Shown here one piece after another: positions 11,391 to 22,227 of a DNA stretch of 36,764 nt. The stretch is taken from NCBI GenBank assembly GCA_009602725.1, contig WELB01000365.1, forward strand, positions 4,048-40,811, written 5' to 3'. The number at the start of each line of letters is the position of its first letter. Positions within the stretch are counted from its first letter, which is position 1. Below the pieces are notes generated by a model. It searched no databases and was not told where the DNA came from. It saw nothing but the letters and a program-made list of their open reading frames with translations. A program made the translations under genes and the position numbers. Source of the stretch: Spirogloea muscicola. Lineage: Eukaryota > Streptophyta > Zygnematophyceae > Spirogloeales > Spirogloeaceae.

Positions 11391-11780
11391 GGCGGTGGGA
11401 TCGGCCAGCGGGCGGTAGGCGGTGGGCGGGGGCAGCGGGGGCGGGGAGGAAAANTATAACTCACATTAAGCTTGTGTTTCTGTTTCTTATGTAATTTTTA
11501 GGTTATTCAAATGGGGGTATGTGGGGTAAGCACAAAAGTGCCTCCAGGTAGGAGCGATGGGTGTAGGAGCGGAGTCAGCAGTTCGAAAATCTGATATTCA
11601 AATGACCCCGTTGTTCATCAACATTTATCATACTAATGTAATGTCGCAAGCTGGACTAATCATACAGACTAATCATACCTTGCCTTCGCGCTGAATACAC
11701 ACCTCGGTACTTGCCAAGTAGTCTCGAGCTGCACCTTCCCGCCGCCCCCCGCCGCCGCTGCCTTGTCCGGCGCGCGCCCC
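11391..11780. other. spacer with one unresolved base between a LINE 5' end and the F-box gene
   Basis: The left part is the GC-rich 5' leader of the minus-strand LINE. Position 11454 is the only N in the window and marks a sharp change from GC-rich to AT-rich sequence, so it may be an assembly join. The AT-rich part (11455-11690) has no recognisable gene and would contain the promoter of the F-box/LRR gene. Confidence 0.5.
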
Positions 11781-13828
11781 GCCGCGGCTGACGGCGTCGA
11801 GCTCCTGCCCGACGAGCTCTTGAAGCGCGTGATGCGGCGCGCGACTGTCGCCGCCGTCCGCAGCGGCGCCGCCTGCTCCGTTGAGGCGCCGGCGTAGCGC
11901 ACCCTCGCCGCTGTCTGCCGCCGCTGGCGCGCCGTCGTCCGCGGCACTCCGTCGCGGCTTGGCGCTGGAGGCGCCGCACTGCTGGCGGGTCAACATCGAC
12001 TTCCCACCGCAGCTCGGGCCCCCGCCGGCGGCCGCCGCGCCCGCGCTCGAGCGCCTCGGCCTCGCCCGCCGCCCGCCGGGCGAGGACCCGTGCTTCCTGG
12101 CGGCCTTCCCGGGTCTCACCGAGCTCCACATGCTTCGGGAGTGGGACTCGAGCGCAGGCCTTGCTGCCCTCGAGCATGCGCCGCACCTCCGGCGGCTGAC
12201 CCTGCAGAGCTTCGAGTGCGCGGCCGTCGCAAGCAGCAGCCTCACTCGGCTCACGTCGCTCGAGAGCCTGGCCCTGCTCAGCATGGAGGTGGGAGGTGAG
12301 CGACGGCGCCAGCCCTCTGCGCCGCTCTGCCGACTGCGCGGCCGTTTTCTCATGCGCATCTGCGTCGCGAGCATACAAACATGAAGTAGACTGCAGCTGC
12401 AATGGCTGCAGAAGGGCAACGCCTGGTGTTCGCAGAGGAGCCCTGACTCCCAGCGTCCTGACGATACAACATCACGTGCTGGCAGACGAGGACGTGCGCA
12501 TCATCACGTCATTCTGCAGCCGCTTGACGTGTCTCAAGCTCTCTCATCGGGAATTGTATGGAGGATGTGGTCGAATCTCAACATTAACAGACGAGGGCTT
12601 GCGTCACGCGGCGCAACATCTTCAGCTGCTTCAGGTGCTTGAGCTGGGAAGCATCAACAACATTACGGCCTCTGGGGTCTGGCAGATTGCAGCCAACTGC
12701 CGCCACCTTCAGAGTGTACAGTTGAGCGGGTGCCGAGAGCTGTCAACAGAATTGCCGCTGAAAATACTGGCAGAGCGCCCCTTTCTCACCGAGCTGGTCA
12801 GTGACATATTCTGGGTCAAGCACTTACATAACGAGCTGCAAGAGCTGCCTGGTCTGGCACACCTAGAGGTAGTATCATTGTTCCTGGTATCTGGTGACTT
12901 TGTGGGAGAGCCAGATGTGTTGGGTGCCTTCATCACCTCTTGCCCGCATTTGCGTGATCTCTCCCTTGAAGGTCCAGAGAATACTCCGATTGACACAGGA
13001 CCGGAAGACTTGGACGAGCTGTTACCCAATAGCAGCGGCCACATGACATTTCTCACTACGCTCACCTTGAGGCATTGGTGCATCCACTGGCCACATCTGC
13101 TAGATTTCCTTTTGATGTGCACCCCAAGTCTGCAGGCACTCCAGCTGTATGGAGTCAGCTTAGACGAGGGCACTTTTTCTCACCGCCACAAGCTGCCACT
13201 CTTGCGCTCGCTTAAATGCTCGCTCCTCCCTAGTGACGAGCAAATGGAGCAGCAGTTCCTGTCCTTTGGAGACTGGTGCCCAAGTCTCACGTCCTTGAGC
13301 ATCCTTGGCTCTGCATCTGAGTCGGCCTCTTTTTATGACAGCAAGACGTGGGTGGAGATGCTCAGCAATCTTAGCTATCTTGTTGGTCTTGAGCTTGAAG
13401 TTCCTGATTCTGATACAGATGAATGGGCTTCAGATTATCCTACAAAAGGTCCTGACCATAGGGATGCATGGAGCGGCCTTAAGCTTGACTGTGTCAGGAG
13501 TCTCTCCTGCCAGCGAATGCAAGCCCAACACGTGCATCACTTGGTCAGTGCTTGTTCACAGTTGGAAGCACTGCACGTGCAGAAATGCTACGGATTTGAT
13601 GTGACTGTTCTTCTTGATGACATACTCTCTACCTGCCCAAACATTTGCGAGATTGGCGAAGGTGCTTCTCGCTATTTCTTGGGGTGTAGAGTCCCGCTCA
13701 CCAAGTCTTCCAACACGAGCTGCTTAGACTTCTTCGACTCACCTTGGCGGCTTTCAAATTTCTTTCATGGTTCGCCTAAACATGTGGACATGTATCATGT
13801 CCATCGTGATGGCAACCACGACTCATAA
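11781..13828 (+). CDS. F-box/leucine-rich-repeat protein (F-box part disrupted)
   Basis: An F-box-like segment reads ELLPDELLKRVM (near 11799) and, after an in-frame TAG at 11894-11896, RTLAAVCRRWRAVV; F-box proteins recruit substrates to SCF ubiquitin ligases. A frame change near 11950 leads to LRR sequence (HCWRVNIDF; LTELHMLREW; LRRLTLQSF; LESLALLSMEV). A phase-1 intron is proposed at 12296-12485 (GTGAGC to GGCAG), joining to DEDVRIITSFCSRLTCLKLS. The long second exon, with irregular LRRs such as LTDEGLRHAAQHLQLLQVLEL, runs to TAA 13826-13828. The start codon is not identified. The stop plus frameshift mean a pseudogene or base errors; the LRR exon itself is fully open. An inverted copy of its last 640 coding bases lies at 17586-18231. 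Confidence 0.65.
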
Positions 13829-13903
13829 CGTCAACGATTTGCTTTGCTTGTCATGGATCACGAAATTGCGACCAGCACGTGCCCACGCACAGGAACAAGG
13901 TCC
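13192..13903 (+). repeat. inverted duplication, copy A (3' end of F-box/LRR gene)
   Basis: This segment matches 17510-18231 in reverse complement, from GCTGCCACT at the left edge to AGGAACAAGGTCC at the right. It covers the last ~640 coding bases and about 75 bp of 3' flank. Most residues of the encoded LRR region are the same in both copies. Confidence 0.85.
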
Positions 13904-14089
13904 GAAGGGGCCAGCAGGCGCAGGAGTGTGAGTATCTCTTGTATTTACTTCAGCCATTAGAAGAAGGGTTAACAATCAGCTGACTGCACACATCTGGGTA
14001 AGGGTCATAGACTTACGGATGGAAAATGGCAGGTTAGCGAAGGAGAGACGGGTCGTTGGTCGTCCAGCTGACGCGCTGGAAGTTTCGAG
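13829..14089. other. 3' flank of the F-box/LRR gene
   Basis: The first 75 bp belong to the inverted duplication. The rest, up to the LINE tail at 14090, shows no gene or repeat that I recognise. Confidence 0.4.
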
Positions 14090-14222
14090 TCAATGGCGGC
14101 CCGTCCCATCCAAAAAAGAAAGGGCTCGCCCATTGAGGATAGGGGCTGGACAAGCCAGCCCAAAAAAGAATGAACAAAGAACGAGAAGGGGGCCAGAGGA
14201 AGCCAGAGGAAGCGCAAAAAGG
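14090..14222 (-). mobile_element. LINE 3' tail remnant
   Basis: On the minus strand this short piece reads GCGCTTCCTCTGG, CTGGCCCCCTTCTCGTTC, the hairpin GGGCTGG-5 nt-CCAGCCC (14143-14161), then CCTCAATGGGCGAGCCCTTT. These are the same blocks, in the same order, as the 3' ends at 8095-8165 and 8320-8400. It is an extreme 5' truncation, with only the terminal ~130 bp left. Confidence 0.7.
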
Positions 14223-14309
14223 TCCTCGGTGCTGTAGCCGTGGATGTGATGCTATCGGCGGCTCACGTCAGGCAGAGCCACGTGACTACTTTGATCATGA
14301 GCCGTCGAT

Positions 14310-15691
14310 ATGCGAGGGCGAGCGGCTCAGATTGCCCGTCCGCGGTGCGGCCGGGTTACCGTGAGCCTGCCCCACGGGCATGGGCATTTAGCGAGAACGC
14401 GCGGCCGCTTGCAAGCCGCTTGCAAGCGGGCAGCAACCACAGACGGATCGGAACGAGTCGACCGATGGAGAGGCTCGTCGGGGTCCCACGCGCTCCGCCT
14501 GCCTTTCCGGCCCCGCGCTATCTTCCCGCTAACGCCGCCGTCAACGGCCCAACCACCTGCTTCCAAGCCTTTCCCAGCCGCCTTGCTCTCTCCACGTTCA
14601 TCGCCATCGCCGCCGCCGCCGCCGCCGCCGCCGCTGCCGCCGCCGCCGCCTCCGAAGCATTCGCAGCCCATTGCGGGCGGCTCTCAGGAGCGCCTAGGGG
14701 TCGTGCTGGCGCAGGGCGGCGTGGACATGGTGAGCGGCGCACTTCGTGGCCAAGCTTCTCCGGCCTGGTCGCCACGTCCATGGCCTGCAATGCATGCCTT
14801 GCATGCCGCCTTGCAACCCCTCGCACGGCCTGCGCGCCATGTCCTGCCACAGCTCGGCGAGATGACTGATGGCCGTGCTCCGGACGCCGTCGCGAGGGCG
14901 GCTTCGATGGCTCGCCAGATGCTCAGCGAGCTTGACCGACGCTGTAGCTTGTTCATTCCTCGTTGCCCTGCCTCAAACGCGGCAGACTACCACCGAGGAG
15001 ACGCCGCTGATGCCCCCGACCTCGGACGCGACTGCGCCGTCGATGGACACGCCGCTGGCGACTCCGGGTGCTGGCGAGAACGAAGAGCCGGGGGTCGATG
15101 CCACGAAGCAGGACAAGAAGAGCTTGAAGGAGATGGCCAAGGACCTCAAGAACAAGATGACGATGAGCAAGGAGGAGAAGAAGGTGCAGAAGGAGGCGAA
15201 GAAGGAGGAAGAAAAATCGAGCAAGATGGTACACAAGCTTGCTGCAAGGCCGCGCTATGCACTTTTCGAGTGGCTGCCTGCTGCTGTTCGCCAATACCAA
15301 GTGGAGACTTGCAATAAAGTTGTGCTGGGATAGTGGAGGAGTTATCTGACAGTCTTCTCAAACTGATGGTAGGGAATCACATGTCGCAGCAGACACTTTG
15401 ATCTGGCACTTCACTGAGTACTCAGCTCGACTTTCTTGTGCCAAGCAGGACAAGTTGAAGCATGCGGACGTGAACAAGCTTCGGGAGAAGGTGGACAAGT
15501 ACGAGAAGAAGCTGAAGAAGCTGGAAGAGAAGATGCGGGAGCGAGAGGAGCAGCTCAGGATGGCGCGGGAGCTCCTGCATAGCAAGCGGGCCGAAGCTGG
15601 GGAGGACACCCCTGCCCCAGCGATTCCAGTTCTAATGAAGCCGGTTATGGATGAACCTACACATACGATCCCCGAGACGGCCGTGGTCTAA
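14310..15691 (+). CDS. proline-rich, lysine-rich coiled-coil protein of unknown function
   Basis: Three phase-0 exons are proposed: 14310-14729, 14986-15228 and 15449-15691, giving 301 residues. The first is Arg/Pro-rich, with a run of prolines encoded by a CCG repeat, and ends LGVVLAQGGVDM. The second starts TTTEETPLMPP and becomes highly charged (KSLKEMAKDLKNKM, then EEKKVQKEAKKEEE). The third continues the charged helix (KLREKVDKYEKKLKKLEEKM) and ends in a short Pro/Thr tail at TAA 15689-15691. Splicing joins the two charged parts into one coiled coil of about 95 residues. No enzymatic domain is visible. TGTAA, the usual green-algal polyadenylation signal, lies at 15718-15722. Introns have GT-AG ends. 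An alternative start further downstream is possible because several frames are open in the GC-rich first exon. Confidence 0.55.
14607..14652. repeat. CCG trinucleotide repeat
   Basis: An almost pure run of GCC/CCG triplets with one CTG interruption. In the proposed coding frame it encodes proline stretches. Such tracts change length easily. Confidence 0.85.
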
Positions 15692-17509
15692 ACGCGAAGT
15701 CTCACTGGCGTCCCAAGTGTAAACTTCACTGGCAATCTCCTGTGTACAGGCAATGTCAAGCTTGGTAGAATCAGGCTGATGGAGGGCCGTCTTGTGCACT
15801 CTGCTGTATATATTTGCTATTGACTTCAGCAGTTAGCTATTGTTGGAGCTGGCCTGAGGGAGAATGTGCTATAGTCTGTCAATGCTGGGATCACAGGCGG
15901 GCACCTCGCTGCCGCGCAAGCAATAATCTGCTGTACGACCTGCAAGTGAGGGCCTGATTTCCTGGGTCTTACTCTTCACTGAGCTGAATTGTTCACTTTG
16001 TGCTGCTGTCCTTACACTGAGTTTCAAGCCGATGAGACATCACCACCATGCTTGTGTTGGCAGAAAGTAGGCCAGTGGACCATATGCCACAAGGACAGCT
16101 TGGATAATGCAGCCTCCATCTAGCAGGGGCTACAAGGCCAGCATGGAGCAATGCAGATTTTGACTGAAGAAAAAATGCCTTCTGCGGTTAGGCCACTAGG
16201 GTGCATGCACTATGTCAGCTGGTCCTATACAGGTTGCTGCCAGCAAGCTCCCTCGCGAGGGTGGCTGCGATGGCCTGGTCCAGCTGCTTTGACATAGCCA
16301 TGGGTACCCAGGTGGATAGCTTATTCAAACACCGGGATTGGCACAGACAAGTCCAGGTATGAGATGCACCCTCCCCAGGGCTCCTCCAGGTCGCCGACTT
16401 CACCTAACAGGCTCTTACCACCAAGCCACTCGCTTTTCCCACTCAATTGATGCTGGCCTTGACCTGTTCCAATCCTGCTGGGCTTAGCTTGCGTGCTCCC
16501 CGGCAGGTCACTTTCACATTAGAAAGCAGTCCACACTGCGGGGCATTGGGCCAACTCCATGCCGACTCGTACAAGCGCCCACATGTCTAGGTTGGCCTCT
16601 CACAGCCTCTGTCCCTTGTTTAAGAAGACCCTCGACTCTTACATGTGACAAGGCTTTTGAATAGAAGGGTAGGGGAAAGAGCCCTTTCATTATAAGGCTT
16701 CCGCTTAGGAGGCGGCAGGTAAGAAAACCCAGTCCAGATCACGACAAGATCTAAGGGGCCAGCCTCAAGTCAATAAGGTCTTCCCACATCATGAACACCT
16801 GTGTGCATCTGGCTGGCAGTTTACAGCCGAATTTTTAATGTCAGCAGCCGCATTCTCCATCTTCTCCATCGGTCTTTTATACAGCAGCCGCATTCTCCAT
16901 TCTTGAGGTAGCGGACCCATGGCCCCCTGTTCGCCCACCTGGTGAGGTTGCTAGCATCTCCAAGCACCTGTGAAGCCGCCATTCCCATGCTGTCATTATA
17001 ACCACCTCATTAGAGTGCTTCGATACATGAAGCGCCAATTGCACTACCTTCTGCCTGAACAGGGTATTGGGGCTAAAATGTGCCACCCTTTCATTTCATG
17101 CGCACCGCTGGCCTTCTCTCCATCCTGAGGGTCGACGTTCCACCACGTAGCCCCATCGACTACCACTGAATCAGGCTTGCGCCCTTTGTAAGGGACGGCT
17201 GCAGGAAGGAGGTCAGCAGAGAAGGGTCAACGTTTACTGCACTAGCAGTGCCAGTGCTCTGAACAATGTATTGGCTTGTTTTCGCCTCCCTTTTGATTCA
17301 TGGGCACCGTGCGCTCTCTCTCTCTTTCGGGCTAGCTTTTCACAGCCCTCGGCCCTTGTGAGAGAACCACTTTCTTTTCAACCCTGCCATCTCCATCCTG
17401 AAACTATGACCCTTGCCCAGCAGTGTGCAGTCTGCTGACTATTTGACTCTTCCTTTCATGGCTGGAACGTATAAGAAAGGAACTCAACTTCATGCACCTG
17501 CCTGCACCT
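15692..17509. other. long intergenic region, no gene recognised
   Basis: No conserved reading frame or RNA gene was found in about 1.8 kb. It starts with the 3' flank of the coiled-coil gene. A 19-bp direct repeat lies at 16842-16900. A degenerate form of the LINE terminal hairpin, GGGCTAGC..AGCCC followed by a GAACCACTTTCTT-like block, lies near 17328-17375, suggesting old LINE tails. Confidence 0.45.
16842..16900. repeat. 19-bp direct repeat with 40-bp spacing
   Basis: CAGCAGCCGCATTCTCCAT occurs at 16842-16860 and again, identically, at 16882-16900. A partial third copy (CTTCTCCAT) lies between them. Confidence 0.7.
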
Positions 17510-18231
17510 GGACCTTGTTCCTGTGCATGGGCACGTGCTGGTCGCAAATTCGTGATTCATGACAAGCAAGAGCAAATCGTTGACGTTATGAGTCGTGGTT
17601 GCCATCACGATGGACATGATACATGTCCACATGTTTAGGCGAACCATGAAAGAAATTTGGGAGCCGCCAAGGTGAGTCAAAGAAGTCTAAGCAGCTCGTG
17701 TTGGAAGCATTGGTGAGCGGGACTCTACACCCCAAGAAATAGCGAGAAGCACCTACGCCAATCTCGCAGATGTTTGGGCAGGTAGAGAGTATGTCATCAA
17801 GAAGAACAGTCAAATACAATCCGTAGCATTTCTGCACGTGCAGTGCCTGCAACTGTGAACAAGCACTGACCAAGTGATGCACGTGTTGGGCTTGCATTCG
17901 CTGGCAGGAGAGACTCCTGACAGAGTCAAGCTTAAGGCCGCTCCATGCATCCAAATGGTCAGGAACCTTTCTAGGATAATCTGAAACTAAAGCCCAATCA
18001 TCCTTATCTAAATCAGGAACTTCAAGCTCAAGACCAACAAGATAGCTAAGATTGATGCTGAGCATCTCCACCAACGTCTTGCTGACATCAAAAGAGGCCG
18101 ACTCAGATATAGAGCCAAGGATGCTCAAGGACGTGAGACTTGGGCACCAGTCTCCAAAGGACAGGAACTGCTGCTCCATTTGCTCGTCACTTGGGAGGAG
18201 CAAGCATTTAAGGGAGCGCGAGAGTGGCAGC
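17510..18231 (-). pseudogene. truncated inverted copy of the F-box/LRR gene (3' end)
   Basis: On the minus strand an open frame runs from the right edge to the stop at 17586 and reads LKCLLLPSDEQMEQQFLSFG, later CSQLQALHVQKCYG, ending HVHRDGNHDS, nearly the same as the C-terminal part of the gene at 12486-13828. The copy lacks the F-box and upstream LRRs. Its 5' edge at 18231 coincides with the start of a LINE. The frame is still open, with a few substitutions and small in-frame gains (for example SINLSY for SNLSY), so the duplication is not very old. Confidence 0.8.
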
Positions 18232-18416
18232 CCAGAGTCCACCCTCGCTGAGCCAGCCACCCGCCTGAGCTGCCGCCTTCCCAGCCATCCACCATCCCGC
18301 CTCTCGAGCCACCCTGCCCCCCGCCGTCGGCGCCCTCGACGCCGCCCTCGTCACCGCCGCCTCCGCCTTCACCGACCGCAACAGCTCCACCACCCTCGCC
18401 CCCACCTCACTCGCCC

Positions 18417-19949
18417 GACTACCTGCTGTGCCAGTTCTGCCAGACGACCTTCACCACGCGGTCAGGCCAGGCCAACCACGCGCGAGCCTTTGAGAGCCGC
18501 AACAACCGCGCGGAGCAGACGCGGAGCGCCGTGGCTGCGGGTGGCCGTCGGTGCGGACCAGGCAGGCCAGGCCCTCCCGCGCCTTTCCCTCCCACGCCTC
18601 AGCACTGGCAGTGGCTGGCCAGCCTCGACCTGGCTGCCGTCCACCGCCAGGCGGCCCTCCCGCTGGGTGCGCCCGCACATTCGTCGCGCGCTCCGCTCGG
18701 CAATGGAGCGGATGTCCGAGACTACCGGGACGAGGCGGCGTGGAAGCTCTTCCTCCTCTTCCCCCGGCTGCTGCTCGGGCGCATCCCCCACGACGGCCGC
18801 TGGCAGGGCCGGCAGCCCCTCCTGGAGCGCTTCCAGCTGTTCGAGAGCGGACATTGGGAGGAGCTCCTCGAGCGCCACGACGCAGCTGTGGCAGCCTTGG
18901 CAGCAACCCGAGGTGATGAGCGGGCAGCGCCAGACAGGGCCGCCAACGTCCGCCGAGCATTTCGCTTCGCTCATGCGGGCGAGTTGTCCAGGGCAGTCCA
19001 GGCCCTGGACGACTCCGTGCTGGCGCCAACCAACGCAGCCCAACGGGTGGCCCTGGAATCCCTGCACCCTGAGGCCCGCTCCCCCCTGCCTCCGTGGCTG
19101 GCCACCTTCGCCCCGCCGGAGGAGATGGCCCTCGATACCGACGCTCTTCGGCAGGCTTTGCAGAGCAGCCGCCGCGCAACTGCTGGAGGTCCGTCACACA
19201 TGCTCGCCGAGCATCTCCGCGAGCTCTTCCTGGAGGGAGAACCAAGTGACTTCCAGGCGCTTCACCAAGTGTGCCAGCTCCTTGCTCGCGACCAGGTCCC
19301 GGCCAGCATCCGCGGCGTCATCTGTACCAGCACGCTGCTGGCCCTCAGCAAGGCCAATGGGGGGGTCAGGCCCACTGCCGTCGGCGAAGTGCTCTACCGC
19401 CTGGTGGGGCGCGCACTATGGCAACAGCACGCGGGGCTGGCCAAGGCACAACTGGCGCCCCACCAGTTCGGCGTGGGGTTGCGGAGCGGCGGTGAGGTGG
19501 TCGTGCACGGCGTACGGGCCGCCTTGGACCTGAACCCCGGATGGATAGCCTTGGCGGTAGATGTCCAGAATGCGTTTAACAGCGCAGATCGGGATGCCAT
19601 TGCAGATGAGCTGAGGGCGGCCTTCCCCAGCCTCCTCCCCTTCTTCAGGCTGGGATATCAGCCAAGCGACCTGCTGGCGCGGACAGGGCATGGGGTGGTG
19701 GAGGTCCTCCATTCCTCCACAGGCGCGCGCGCCAAGGAGATCCGCTGGCTGGGCTCACTACGCACTGGCTCACAACCGTGCACTGCTGGCGCTGCTGGTC
19801 GCGGCTCACCGGGCGTCCACGCCCCCACGTATGCTGACGACCCAATGCTGGTGGGGCCGCCAGACGACGACGTGGCAGCCTTTGACACCTTCAAAGTGCA
19901 GCTGAGCGCGATCGGCTTGGGCATCCGCGCAGCCAAATGCAGCGCTTAG
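18417..19949 (+). pseudogene. LINE ORF fragment: zinc finger and reverse transcriptase to motif C
   Basis: One open frame contains the finger, the DEAAWKLFLLFPRLLLGRI block (matching DEAAWALYMLFPSFFLAIF of the minus-strand copy), RT fingers, motif A and YADD. Motif B, normally G-x-R-QGDPL..ALAH, is broken: QGDPL is readable in one frame and YALAHNRALL in another, so two compensating indels lie between 19725 and 19770. The frame ends at TAG 19947-19949 directly after the RT core. Confidence 0.8.
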
Positions 19950-20051
19950 TCTCCCCTGGGCCTGCCAGCCCACCTGCGCTTACCCTCGGGCTGCCAGACA
20001 CCAGCTGGGGGCTTCATCCTTCTCGGCGCCCCCATAGGCTCCCCAGCCTTT

Positions 20052-21515
20052 GTGTTGGAGCAGCTCCAGGTACGACTGCTGGAGCACCTCCGGCCGGCGG
20101 ACCGCCTCCACTCGCTGCAAGACATGCAGCTGGCGACCACTATGCTGACCAGGTGCATTGCCCAGCGTCCTGGCCCGCGTCCTCCCTCCCTCCCTCGGGC
20201 GGTGAAGGCGGCGTACGCGGTTTTTGACTCTGACATTCTGGCGAGCGCTGCCACTCTCCTGCAACACCCCGGCTTCCTCACCACACCAGCCGCGTTGCTC
20301 CAGGCTAGCCTGCCTGTCAGTCGCGGCGGTCTGGGCTGCCGCCCAGTCGCCCGCACCTGCGAGGCTGCCTACCTGGGCAGCTGGGCCCAGGTCACATGGA
20401 ACCGCCATCAGCCGGCGGTTCCAAGCTCACGGCATCCGCACCTTGGAGCGGGTGGTAGCTGAAGTGGAGAGCGGCTCGTTGCCCTTCCAGGCTGCTCTCC
20501 ACGCTGCCCGCGACGCGCTCCTGGCGGCCCACCCCGATATGTCGAAGCAGGTCGTTCCGTTCATCCACCTTGCGCACACCCCCGACCTGCGGGCCCAGGC
20601 CCGCTACACTGCGCTCGTGGACAAAGCGGCCTATGACCAGGTGGTGGAGCTCCTTCCGCCGCACAACATCCGAGGGTGCACCCGGATCCTCTCCGCCTCC
20701 TCCCCCGGGGCGGCGGCGTGGCTATCAGCACTCCCCATCTACGCGGCGCTGACAAGTCTAGACGCGGTGTTCAGGACGGCGGCCCACCGGCTCCTTGGCC
20801 TCCTCCCTCCCTGCCTCGTCGGGGTCCAACAGTGCGAGTGCGGTGCCCGCCACGATGACCCTGCGGCGCTGGTGACGCACATGCTCCGCTGCGTGCACGG
20901 GGGCGAGCAGACAGGTTCACACGACCTCCTGCAAGACGCCATGCAGGGTGTGCTCCTGGAGGCCAGCTACAAGGTGGCAGTGGAGAACTCGACGATCATG
21001 CCCATCCTGCGGGGCGCTGACGGACAGCTACACACCCGCCGCGCGGACCTCGTTGCCATCCCGCCCGGAGGAGGTCCGCATATTATCGCTGATGTGGTGA
21101 CTGCACATTGCGTTGATTCGGCCAACCCTGCGAAGTTGGCGACGCTTGTCGGGCACACGGTCGCTTGGGCGGCTCGAGTAAGGAGCGCAAGTACTCTGAC
21201 CACCCTCCAGGCGATGCCTTCGCGGCACTGGCCATTGACGTACACGGGGCCTTCGGCAGTGGCTGGTTGGATCTCCTCCAGCGGCTTGCCCGGGAGGCCA
21301 TCGAGCGGCGGCAAGGTTCGCCAGGCTTCAATGCTGCCTGCTCCCTCGCGCAGGTCTTTTGGATGAGGCTGGTGGTCTCGCGACAGCGCTCTTTGGCTCA
21401 TGCGGTCCACGCGCGCGCTGGCCGTGCTATGGCTGCTGCTTCCGGGTCTCGGCAAAGTGCCGCTTTTCCTGCTTCGAGTTACTCTGATCTGCTGTTGCTC
21501 ACACGTGGATGCTGA
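20052..21515 (+). pseudogene. LINE ORF fragment: RT thumb, knuckle and restriction-like endonuclease
   Basis: The thumb region is in the frame 20052-20462. After a frameshift near 20430 the frame to 21366 carries ESGSLPFQAALHAARDALL, CLVGVQQCECG, THMLRC and RRADLVAIPPGGG..IIADVVTAH. A further shift near 21165 places the conserved Lys..Tyr block (SSKERKYSDH) and FAALAIDVHGAFG in a third frame ending at 21515. The last part (HARAGRAMAAASGSR) matches HRRAGRALAAASGLR of the LINE copy at the right end of the window. Confidence 0.75.
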
Positions 21516-21613
21516 GCATCCATCTCCATCTCCCTCTGCACCATCTCGCGCTTTGTAGTGTAGTCCTTTTTCGGCACTTCTTTCTTTGACTTTGGACATT
21601 GTCCATTCTTTTT

Positions 21614-21632
21614 GGGTTGGCTTTGCCAGCCC
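21614..21632 (+). repeat. LINE 3'-terminal hairpin
   Basis: GGGTTGGC-TTT-GCCAGCCC is a nearly perfect stem-loop directly after CATTCTTTTT. It is followed by CTTCTCTAAGGGCGAGCTCT, the diverged equivalent of the downstream block seen in the other family tails. Confidence 0.7.
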
Positions 21633-21689
21633 CTCTTCTCTAAGGGCGAGCTCTTCTTCATATCTCATGTACCCCGCGTCAGCAGTAGG

Positions 21690-21795
21690 GAATCAGATGA
21701 GGTGAGGGGAGGAAGCGCAACCCCGCTGCGCAAGCCAGAGGCTGCTGCAAGGGCCCGACCGGCTTGGCGATGCAAAGCAAGCGCTTGGGGCATGA
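21690..21795 (-). mobile_element. short LINE coding fragment, inverted
   Basis: The reverse complement matches the last ~100 bp of the window (36660-36764), which encode the end of the LINE endonuclease region (ALHRRAGRALAAASGLRSG). Shared bases include GAGGGGAGGAAG and CAACCCCGCTGCGCAAGCCA. It lies just after the 3' end of the plus-strand LINE and points the opposite way. Confidence 0.7.
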
Positions 21796-22227
21796 TATCC
21801 TTGTTACATCATGCCCATCTGGCCCCTTATTAGCTTGCCACCATGAGCTAAATCGACGATCGCAAAGTTGACTAAGCACATTGCCGCACACACACAACTG
21901 CAGGTTGACTGTCCTGAAGGCAACTTCTGCACGTGTGCAGCCACCCATTGCTGTTAGGATCAAGCGTAGCGTTAATGTCAATAATATGAGTACAAGATCA
22001 ATACTGAAGCAGTCAAAATCTCCTGCCACAGTCTCCTTCAATATACAAGGTCGATGGCGGAAAGCACCTCAAGGTGTAGTTCGCCTTCAAGGATCTTGTG
22101 GCAGCGAGGTTTCTGACAACATCGAGAATGTGTCCCGGCGTCAGCTTTCAAGTATTGATCTTAAGGCTGATCCTACACACAACCCTGGGTATTTGCACCG
22201 CTTTGTCAGCAATTGTCGAAAGGCGGA
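21796..22227. other. spacer up to the palindrome edge
   Basis: An open frame from 21881 crosses the palindrome boundary into duplicated non-coding sequence, so I do not treat it as a gene. Nothing else is recognised here. Confidence 0.4.

Larger units (their letters stand above)
18232..21663 (+). mobile_element. RLE-type LINE, nearly full length but degenerate
   Basis: Order on the plus strand: proline-rich start, zinc-finger-like LCQFCQTTFTTRSGQANH (18417-18480), conserved spacer, RT fingers (ALSKANGGVRPTAVGEV), motif A (LAVDVQNAFNSADRDAI, near 19550), motif B remnant, motif C YADD (19830-19841), thumb (VSRGGLGCRPVA), the CECG..THMLRC knuckle (near 20835-20895), an endonuclease-like RADLVAIPPGGG and a 3' tail with the hairpin at 21614-21632. 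Frameshifts occur in motif B (~19730-19760), at a stop at 19947-19949, near 20430 and near 21165. The element therefore looks inactive. It begins exactly where the inverted F-box/LRR copy ends. Confidence 0.85.
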
